A stretch of DNA of 8,948 bases from the NCBI GenBank assembly GCA_009783395.1, contig WRHA01000337.1, positions 1 through 8,948 on the forward strand, given 5' to 3'. Shown here in pieces: positions 1 through 4,932 of this stretch (within the stretch, counting starts at the first letter, position 1; each line of letters starts with the position of its first letter). This DNA comes from Defluviitaleaceae bacterium (GTDB lineage: Bacteria > Bacillota > Clostridia > Lachnospirales > WQUN01). The notes beneath the pieces are model-generated. The model searched no databases and had not been told where the DNA came from. It saw only the letters and a program-made list of their open reading frames with translations. Both the position numbers and the translations under genes were made by a program.

Positions 1-109
1 TATCAATTCAAAACTTTAGCGGCCTTTGGCGGCTTTCTTCGTGTGCGCTTTTCTTCACGGCTCATGCAAATCTTCCGATAAATTATTTTTCAACCTTTCC
101 TCCTTTAAG
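1..109. other. Left-edge stretch without a convincing gene
   Basis: I see no supportable gene here. On the minus strand a GGAGG (99-103) sits 5 nt before a TTG (91-93) that opens only a 12-codon frame ending at 55. An overlapping ATG (63-65) opens a basic 20-codon frame (starting MSREEKRTRR) that ends at TGA (3-5). The second resembles the charged N-terminus of some membrane proteins, but it stops before any hydrophobic segment. Neither has supporting evidence of function. Confidence 0.4.
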
Positions 110-185
110 ACCTTGGGGGCGCTGCCCCCAATACCCCCGCAAACTTTTGAAAAAGTTTGATCAAAACTGACATGGGAGGTTTTTT
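110..185 (-). repeat. Two-hairpin intergenic repeat module downstream of hydG
   Basis: Two strong inverted repeats lie next to each other. The first is an 8-bp G/C stem (113-120 with 124-131, loop GCT). The second is a 9-bp stem (140-148 with 151-159, CAAACTTTT / AAAAGTTTG). Similar paired motifs (AAACTTTT-AAAAGTTTG followed by GGGGGC-GCCCCC) recur between genes in many clostridial genomes; that is from memory, not a search. On the hydG strand neither hairpin has a proper U-tract, so a terminator role is possible but not shown. Reading frames across it look spurious. Confidence 0.6.
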
Positions 186-202
186 GGGACGCTGAAGCGT
201 AT

Positions 203-270
203 CCGGCTTCGAGACGTACATGTCGCCTCCCACAAGATGTCCACGGTGCCCACTGCGCGCTTGGCGCGCT
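203..270 (-). repeat. 68-bp repeat, copy 1 (distal to hydG)
   Basis: First of two direct tandem copies with a 68-bp period. It differs from the adjacent copy (271-338) at 3 of 68 positions (13, 46 and 68 of the unit, read on the plus strand). Reading on the hydG strand, it begins with an AGCGCGCC/AAGCGCGC-type segment and ends at TCTCGAAGCCGG. The similarity to the third copy (7382-7449) continues a few bases further, to GGATAC. Confidence 0.9.
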
Positions 271-338
271 CCGGCTTCGAGATGTACATGTCGCCTCCCA
301 CAAGATGTCCACGGTACCCACTGCGCGCTTGGCGCGCC
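271..338 (-). repeat. 68-bp repeat, copy 2 (abuts hydG stop)
   Basis: Tandem partner of copy 1. On the hydG strand it starts with GGCGCGCC, its first base being the G of the hydG TAG stop. The context CTAGGCGCGCC is shared exactly with the third copy at 7379-7389. Internal palindromes include GGCGCGCC, GGTACC and ATGTACAT. No transposase, spacer structure or coding signature is visible. Confidence 0.9.
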
Positions 339-1735
339 TAGATTGTTAGGTTTCGGGTGCCGGAGTTTATTTTTTTTAGGTTTTTTGTGGTGCGGGTTTT
401 TGTTGTGGGGTTTGCGATTTTTTCCAGCTCTTGTGCGATTATGGCTTCGCCTTGGGTGGTTCTTTGGTTGTTGGGGTAGTCCAGTAGGTATTCTTGTAGT
501 GTTAGCAGTGCGTTTGGTTGGCAGTAGTTTTGGATTTGGCCGGATTTGCAAAGTTGCATAAAGCGGTCGCCTGTGCGTCCTTCGCGATAGCAGGATGTGC
601 AGAAGCTGGGGATATGGCCGTTTTCCATTAGCCAGTTTACTACTTCGCCCAGCGTGCGATTGTCGTGGGTTTCAAATTGCTCGGATTTTGTGCGGTTTTG
701 GATGTTTTCGGACGCTTCGCGCTCGCTGTATCCGCCCACGCTTGTGCGTGAACCTCCGCTGATTTGCGAAACACCTGCCGCAAGCATTTTTGCGCGGGTG
801 TCGCTGTTTTCTCGGGTGCTGGCGATTATTCCTGTATATGGCGCGGCGATTCGAATTGTTGCTACTATGCGAAGTAGGGTGCGCTCGTTGATGCCGTCGT
901 TGAATTCATCGCGCACTCCTTCGGCTTTGCGAATTCTTGGTACGGAAATTGTGTGGGGACCTGCGCCGTACGCGCCTTCGAGATATTCCGCGTGTGACAA
1001 CAGGGCTGCTATCTCGAAGCGATAATCCGAAAGTCCGAAAAGCACGCCCATGCCGACATCATCCAGCCCGCCCTGCATCGCCCTGTCCATTGCTTCCAGC
1101 TGGCGGTCGTAGCTCGATTTCGGCGCGTTGCCGGGATGCACTTCTTCGTAGCGCGTGCGGTCGTATGTTTCCTGAAACAATGTGTACGTGCCGATGTTTG
1201 CGGACTTGAGTTTCGCATAATCTTCAATGCTTGCCGCGCCGGTGTTTACATTAATTCGCCGAATCGCGCTGTTTTTGTGGCGCACGCCGTAAATTGTTTC
1301 GATAGATTCTGTTATGTAATCCATCGTACTGTGGGAGGGATGGTCACCGGCTTCGATAACAACGCGCTTGTGTCCCATGTCGAGAAGTGCGCGTACCTGC
1401 GTCTTGATTTCTTCCTGCGACAGCTTTCGGCGCGGCATATCGCGGTTTGCGGCGTGAAACGGGCAGTACGTGCATGTGTTTACGCAATGGTTCGACAGAT
1501 AAATCGGCGCGAAAAGCACGATGCGACTGCCATAAAACCGTTGTTTTATCTCATTTGCAAGCGCGAAAAGTTCCGTATCCTCCGCGCCTGCAAGAAGCAG
1601 TGACGCCTCGCGATAATTCAGCCCCTTATGTCGGGCGGCTTTTTGCAACACGTTTGTGATTTTCGACCGATCCGACTTAAACTTCTCCGCCCAATCAAGC
1701 GCGTCCGATATTTCTGCTTTATTTAGGCTAAACAT
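338..1735 (-). CDS. hydG: [FeFe]-hydrogenase maturase HydG (radical SAM tyrosine lyase)
   Basis: HydG cleaves tyrosine to p-cresol and dehydroglycine, and supplies the CO and cyanide of the H-cluster through an Fe(CO)2(CN)-cysteine synthon. The 465-residue length fits the family. The radical-SAM CX3CX2C motif is at C84, C88 and C91 (CVNTCTYC), with the family-typical CPFHAANRD-like stretch after it. The C-terminal auxiliary-cluster motif CX2CX22C, specific to HydG, is intact at C379, C382 and C405. The start overlaps hydE by 8 bp, with AGGGGAG about 12 nt upstream, suggesting translational coupling. The last residues (RNLTI) are near the usual end of HydG (about ERDLYF), and the TAG stop is the boundary of a 68-bp repeat. 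No hydF follows in the window. Identification is firm. Confidence 0.97.
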   Translation of the reverse strand: MFSLNKAEISDALDWAEKFKSDRSKITNVLQKAARHKGLNYREASLLLAGAEDTELFALANEIKQRFYGSRIVLFAPIYLSNHCVNTCTYCPFHAANRDMPRRKLSQEEIKTQVRALLDMGHKRVVIEAGDHPSHSTMDYITESIETIYGVRHKNSAIRRINVNTGAASIEDYAKLKSANIGTYTLFQETYDRTRYEEVHPGNAPKSSYDRQLEAMDRAMQGGLDDVGMGVLFGLSDYRFEIAALLSHAEYLEGAYGAGPHTISVPRIRKAEGVRDEFNDGINERTLLRIVATIRIAAPYTGIIASTRENSDTRAKMLAAGVSQISGGSRTSVGGYSEREASENIQNRTKSEQFETHDNRTLGEVVNWLMENGHIPSFCTSCYREGRTGDRFMQLCKSGQIQNYCQPNALLTLQEYLLDYPNNQRTTQGEAIIAQELEKIANPTTKTRTTKNLKKINSGTRNLTI

Positions 1736-2762
1736 CCCCGTAATCTCCCCTTTTTACCACGATTTCGCGCCCTACATTTTGCATCTGCTCCGCAATGCGA
1801 CTTTTTGTTAGTGCGGCGTCGTCGGATGTGCTGATTTTATTATCGTAGAGCATGTATTTTTTTCGCACATCCCGCGGCGAAAGGTTTGGCATAACAACGT
1901 TCGCGCCGGCGAGAACGCCCAGTTCGCGACCCCTTTTCGAAAGCGTGCCGAGCGCGGTTGTTGACGGCAAAAGCAAAGTTGGCTTCATCAAGCGTAAAAT
2001 CGCCAGCGAATTCAGCACAAGGTTTAAATCGCCGGGGGCTTCGCTTGCGTAAGCTGTGTCGGCGTGCGGCATAAACGGCCCGATCCCGACCATGTGCGGG
2101 TCAAGCTCCTTTATAAATAGGAAGTCATCGACGATGTGATCCGGGGTTTGACCGGGAGAGCCTACCATAAATCCGCACCCCACCTGGTATCCGATATTTT
2201 TTAAATCTTGCAGACATTTTTTTCGGCTTGCAAGCGACAGGTCGGGGGGATGCAGAGTTGTGTAATGGTCTGCATTTGCGGTTTCGTGGCGAAGCAGGTA
2301 TCTGTCCGCGCCCGCATTGAAAAGCTGTTTAAAGCTCTCGTACGAGCGTTCGCCGATCGACAGCGTGATTGCGCAGTCGGGGTGGTTTTGCTTAATTCGT
2401 GAAATAATTTCAACGAGTCGCTCGTCGTTATAAAAATCATCCTCGCCGCCTTGAAGCACAAATGTACGGATGTCGAGTTCGTACCCTTTGGCACAGCACG
2501 CCAAGATTTCGTCGAGCGAAAGACGGTAACGCTCGAGCTTGGAATTGCCGCTTCGAATGCCGCAGTAATTGCAATTTCGAATGCAATAATTCGTAAATTC
2601 AATCAGCCCCCGTATGTAAACATCCCGCCCGAATACCTCCTCACAAACCTCTCGCGCCGCATTGTGAAGCTCTTCGCCCCCCGACCCGAGCAAAATTTTA
2701 AACTCCTCGCGAAGCAGAATTCTTTCCTCGCGCAATTTTTTTACCAAAAAATTTATTTCCAT
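1728..2762 (-). CDS. hydE: [FeFe]-hydrogenase maturase HydE (radical SAM)
   Basis: HydE is the radical-SAM enzyme that processes the HydG-made Fe-cysteine synthon on the way to the azadithiolate-bridged diiron subcluster. The 344-residue length is typical. The CX3CX2C cluster site is at C60, C64 and C67 (CIRNCNYC), preceded by the characteristic IEFTNY context. Other HydE signatures are LQGGEDD, LRHETA, VGCGFMVGSPGQT and GIGPFMPHADT. The C-terminal third has no cysteine, so the optional second iron-sulfur cluster of some homologues is absent; that cluster is reported as dispensable. ATG at 2762 follows GGGGGA at suitable spacing and lies 11 bp after the upstream regulator gene. It overlaps hydG at its 3' end. 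Confidence 0.96.
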   Translation of the reverse strand: MEINFLVKKLREERILLREEFKILLGSGGEELHNAAREVCEEVFGRDVYIRGLIEFTNYCIRNCNYCGIRSGNSKLERYRLSLDEILACCAKGYELDIRTFVLQGGEDDFYNDERLVEIISRIKQNHPDCAITLSIGERSYESFKQLFNAGADRYLLRHETANADHYTTLHPPDLSLASRKKCLQDLKNIGYQVGCGFMVGSPGQTPDHIVDDFLFIKELDPHMVGIGPFMPHADTAYASEAPGDLNLVLNSLAILRLMKPTLLLPSTTALGTLSKRGRELGVLAGANVVMPNLSPRDVRKKYMLYDNKISTSDDAALTKSRIAEQMQNVGREIVVKRGDYGDV

Positions 2763-2773
2763 TTAATCTCCCC

Positions 2774-3013
2774 CTATTTGGAATAAAGTGTTTGTGAATT
2801 TACGCCGCTGATGCGCCCGAGCTTGCCGGAAAGCGCGCTTATTGTATTATGCGGCGCGTCGATGACTACGCTGATAATTCCCATTTTTCGCTTGTACGGC
2901 AGTCCCATACGCCCGATAATATGCTCGGCGTAATCGTGCAAAACGTCGTTCACCTTTGCAACACTGTCGGGATCTTCAACCATGATTGCAATAATTGCCA
3001 CTCGTGTTTCCAT
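2774..3013 (-). CDS. TM1266-like iron-only hydrogenase system regulator
   Basis: A 79-residue protein of the TM1266 family, small ferredoxin-fold (ACT/NikR-C-like) proteins commonly encoded with hydE, hydF and hydG and annotated as putative hydrogenase-system regulators. The sequence METRVAIIAIMVEDP...LPYKRKMGIISVVIDAP...LSGKLGRISGV fits the family in length and pattern: two beta-alpha-beta halves and no DNA-binding helix-turn-helix. I chose ATG at 3011-3013 because GGGAGG lies 7 nt upstream. An in-frame ATG at 3056-3058 would begin inside the terminator hairpin and has no ribosome binding site. It is the first gene of the operon, 28 bp after the leader terminator, with hydE 11 bp downstream. 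Its biochemical role is not settled in the literature I know. Confidence 0.88.
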   Translation of the reverse strand: METRVAIIAIMVEDPDSVAKVNDVLHDYAEHIIGRMGLPYKRKMGIISVVIDAPHNTISALSGKLGRISGVNSQTLYSK

Positions 3014-3039
3014 AAAACCTCCCGGTGTCTTTAGAATAA

Positions 3040-3071
3040 AAATAAAAAAACGCACCACAAAAGGCGCGTTT
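3040..3071 (-). terminator. Intrinsic terminator in the hyd operon leader
   Basis: On the minus strand, AAACGCGCC (3063-3071) pairs with GGTGCGTTT (3048-3056) around a 6-nt loop: nine pairs with one G-U. It is followed at once by a run of seven T's and further T-rich sequence. It lies between the leader promoter and the first hyd gene, so transcription must pass it for hyd expression. It may also stop read-through from psd-pssA. Confidence 0.85.
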
Positions 3072-3143
3072 AATAATCACTTTTAAACGACACCTTCCGC
3101 ATTGAGCCGACGATTCCCGCCGGGTCTTTGTGTCAGGAGCAAC
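3041..3143 (-). ncRNA. Structured hyd leader RNA, candidate riboswitch or attenuator
   Basis: The leader runs from the predicted start point (about 3143) to the terminator. Visible pairing: P1 GACAC (3130-3134) with GTGTC (3089-3093); P2 CCGGCG (3118-3123) with CGTCGG (3107-3112) around a GGAAT loop; and a 7-bp stem CGTTTAA (3083-3089) with TTAAACG (3067-3073), loop 9 nt. The last shares 5 nt with the terminator's 5' arm (3067-3071), so the two are mutually exclusive. The P1 3' arm touches the antiterminator 5' arm, giving a plausible route from aptamer folding to termination. I do not recognise a known riboswitch consensus (not TPP, SAM-I, c-di-GMP, fluoride, ZTP, guanidine or T-box by eye). 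A stand-alone small RNA is the alternative. Confidence 0.6.
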
Positions 3144-3149
3144 TTGCTT

Positions 3150-3178
3150 ATTAGACTACATGTACGGAAGGTTGTCAA
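3150..3178 (-). promoter_or_regulatory. Sigma-A promoter of the hyd leader/operon
   Basis: Minus-strand -35 TTGACA (3173-3178, six of six), 17-bp spacer, -10 TCTAAT (3150-3155, five of six). Predicted start is near 3143. The -35 begins 3 bp after the pssA TAA stop, with no terminator between. Confidence 0.85.
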
Positions 3179-3181
3179 GTT

Positions 3182-3805
3182 TTAACCCACTGCCAAAACC
3201 AAAATCAAAAAAATGACGCACATCACGCTCATAATTTTCTGCCAAAGTCCGTATTTTGGCAGTTTAATTCCGGAAACCATAAGCGTGCCGATTGTGAGAA
3301 ACACTGCCGCAGAAAAATAAATCGGCACAGCAAATCTCATAACAGCCCACATCGACATCGTAACCATCATCATCGAGCCGGGTACGGGCAGCCCTACAAA
3401 ATACTTGTCGGCTTCAACGATATTGTAATATGCAAGCCGCCACAAAGCGCACGACGTATAGTAAAGCATCGCCGCGACAATGATTACGTTTTGGTGCAGA
3501 GGCGCGGCGTCGCTGACAATCATTCCGATAACCAAAAAACCCGGAATAATCCCGCATGTAAAAAAATCCACAAGAGTGTCTACATATTTGCCAAAAGTCG
3601 TTTGCTGATTCAGCTTTGTTGCAACAAATCCGTCAACAAAGTCCATCAGGCCGGCAAGCGTAAGGAAAACCGCAACCATGCGAAACTCGCCGTGTACAAT
3701 AAAAAAACACGCGAAAACTCCGCAAATCATGCCGAATGTTGTAATCGCGTTTGGGATATTAAGATGCTTTAGCGCGGGAAACATCCGCACAAAGTGCTTT
3801 CGCAT
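3182..3805 (-). CDS. pssA: CDP-diacylglycerol-serine O-phosphatidyltransferase
   Basis: Integral-membrane enzyme that joins serine to CDP-diacylglycerol to form phosphatidylserine. It is a 207-residue, strongly hydrophobic protein with several membrane segments. The CDP-alcohol phosphotransferase signature is at residues 55-80: D55, D58-G59, A62, G72, D76 and D80, with all four metal-binding Asp present. The Arg normally following Ala (DGxxAR) is Thr63 here. Downstream RLAYYN...FVGLPVPGS and LMVSGIKLPKY match the serine-transferase branch. I chose ATG at 3803-3805: GGGGGA precedes it and the psd stop ends 1 nt upstream. A longer frame to 3895 lies wholly inside psd. It acts immediately before psd in the pathway. 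Read-through into the hyd leader is possible. Confidence 0.93.
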   Translation of the reverse strand: MRKHFVRMFPALKHLNIPNAITTFGMICGVFACFFIVHGEFRMVAVFLTLAGLMDFVDGFVATKLNQQTTFGKYVDTLVDFFTCGIIPGFLVIGMIVSDAAPLHQNVIIVAAMLYYTSCALWRLAYYNIVEADKYFVGLPVPGSMMMVTMSMWAVMRFAVPIYFSAAVFLTIGTLMVSGIKLPKYGLWQKIMSVMCVIFLILVLAVG

Positions 3806-3806
3806 A

Positions 3807-4742
3807 TCATTCCCCCAGCATTTTTCCGACTTGCATTTTTGTTTCAAACCCCTCCGCCGTTCGGGCAACCAGCTCGCCGGATGGGGTAAAGGCATCCTTT
3901 TTCAGGAACATAAGCACAAGCGATCCTCCGGGTTTGAAATAGCTTGCGACATCTCCGCGAGAAACACGCTGTCCCTCTTCGAAGCAATGCACAATGCTTC
4001 CCACAAACGTCGCGCCGACCTCAACAAGTACAACGTCACCAAAATTTTCTGTAGAAAATTTAATCACGGCACGCTTGTTTCGGCAATATAATTTAATAAC
4101 GCGTTTTAGCGCGAGCGGGCTTACGGAATAAAGATGCCCTTTTATCAAATGTGCGGATTCAACAACCCCTGCATCAAAAAAATGCATACGGTGATAATTC
4201 GCCGGAGTAAGGCGTATGCTTACCATTGTTCCGCCTTCGTATTCGCGGGCAAGCGCGGGGTCGGCAAAAAGCTCCTCCAGTGAGAACCTGCTTCCCTTCG
4301 CCATAACAACTTGATCGGGCGTAAGGTTCGGAAATACGCTTACAAGCCCTTCACACGGCGAGCCGAGCATGGACAAATCTTCCGGAAAGGTCACGCCCGT
4401 TTTTTCACGTGCGAAAAACTGCGCGAAGTTTTTGTACTTTCCGTCGCACCCCGTCATATCAACATCGTATTTTTTGATAAATTTGGGGATCCCCCGTGCA
4501 GAAAGCGGCGTGCGACAATAAAGCCCGTAAAGCCTGCTTACCGCCTTGCGCTTCGCAATCCACAAAAGCCCCGCGCCGCCAACCGGATTTTCGTAAATCA
4601 AGCGCATAATCCGCTCGGGACAAATGCGCTCCTGTTCAAGCTCGCCGTCGTTGTACACCCAAATCTGTTGCCTCTGCTTTTTAAAGCGCGGCACACGTAA
4701 TTTGGGTCTGCGCAGTTTCGGAAACCGATGATTTCTTCTCAT
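3807..4742 (-). CDS. psd: Phosphatidylserine decarboxylase proenzyme
   Basis: Converts phosphatidylserine to phosphatidylethanolamine at the membrane, using a pyruvoyl group made by self-cleavage. 311 residues with a basic N-terminal stretch (1-30). Family landmarks: YENPVGG (50-56), FAQFFARE (106-113), SPCEG (128-132), KGSRFSLEELF (149-159), TPANYHRMH (179-187), VGATFVGSI (242-250) and FKPGGSLV (269-276). Cleavage is predicted between G273 and S274. Here the processing-site motif is GGSL rather than LGST or GGST. The triad His is in YHRMH (184/187). The Asp of the usual PADG motif (Asp90 in E. coli) is Glu131. ATG at 4742 is preceded by GGGGGA. First gene of the psd-pssA operon. Confidence 0.94.
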   Translation of the reverse strand: MRRNHRFPKLRRPKLRVPRFKKQRQQIWVYNDGELEQERICPERIMRLIYENPVGGAGLLWIAKRKAVSRLYGLYCRTPLSARGIPKFIKKYDVDMTGCDGKYKNFAQFFAREKTGVTFPEDLSMLGSPCEGLVSVFPNLTPDQVVMAKGSRFSLEELFADPALAREYEGGTMVSIRLTPANYHRMHFFDAGVVESAHLIKGHLYSVSPLALKRVIKLYCRNKRAVIKFSTENFGDVVLVEVGATFVGSIVHCFEEGQRVSRGDVASYFKPGGSLVLMFLKKDAFTPSGELVARTAEGFETKMQVGKMLGE

Positions 4743-4783
4743 TTTATTCCCCCGGTCGGGTCTATTATATGTATCCGTGAAGG

Positions 4784-4812
4784 ATTATATATTCTTTTTC
4801 GTACAAATGCAA
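4784..4812 (-). promoter_or_regulatory. Sigma-A promoter for psd-pssA
   Basis: Minus-strand -35 TTGCAT (4807-4812), 17-bp spacer, perfect -10 TATAAT (4784-4789). The -35 overlaps the edge of the 39-bp palindrome by 2 bp. A second TATAAT (4764-4769) lies downstream with a poor -35. Confidence 0.75.
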
Positions 4813-4849
4813 AATCGGTGCGGGTAGTGACACTACCCGCACCGATTTT
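4811..4849. repeat. 39-bp perfect palindrome between divergent promoters
   Basis: Arms 4811-4829 and 4831-4849 are exact reverse complements (19 bp each) around a single central A. The core is GGTGCGGGTAGTG / CACTACCCGCACC. It lies upstream of both divergent promoters and has no U-tract on either side, so it is not a terminator of psd or of the secreted-protein gene. An operator or cruciform-forming site is more likely. Confidence 0.95.
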
Positions 4850-4861
4850 ACCAAAAAATTG

Positions 4862-4890
4862 TTGGCACAAATAAAAAAAAATGTTAATAT
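4862..4890 (+). promoter_or_regulatory. Sigma-A promoter of the first Trp-rich secreted protein
   Basis: -35 TTGGCA (4862-4867), 17-bp A-rich spacer, -10 TAATAT (4885-4890). It lies 12 bp downstream of the palindrome. The ATGTTAATAT block around the -10 is repeated before the paralog at 6339-6348. Confidence 0.75.
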
Positions 4891-4932
4891 AGTGAAGTAC
4901 TTAAAAAATTTGTTGGAAAGGAGCAAAAAAGC

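Noticed and set aside
3..65. Basic 20-codon frame on the minus strand starting MSREEKRTRR
   Set aside because: It resembles the start of a membrane protein but ends at TGA before any hydrophobic segment. TGA is a stop in this genome, and the nearest GGAGG is more than 30 nt upstream of its ATG.
203..338. Possible CRISPR array
   Set aside because: Only two units, directly adjacent, with no spacers and no cas genes.
55..551. Open frames across the 68-bp repeats and two-hairpin module (both strands)
   Set aside because: They arise from GC-rich repeat sequence, overlap hydG or each other, lack ribosome binding sites, and repeat substitutions show no codon-position bias.
3041..3143. Assignment of the hyd leader to a named riboswitch class
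   Set aside because: I compared it by eye with common consensus cores and found no convincing match; naming a ligand would be a guess.
3806..3895. Extended N-terminus for pssA (start at 3895)
   Set aside because: The extra 30 residues are unlike the family and lie inside psd; the inner ATG has a ribosome binding site and couples to the psd stop.
4811..4849. Palindrome as a bidirectional intrinsic terminator
   Set aside because: It lies upstream of both flanking divergent genes and has no T-run beyond the stem's own end on either side.
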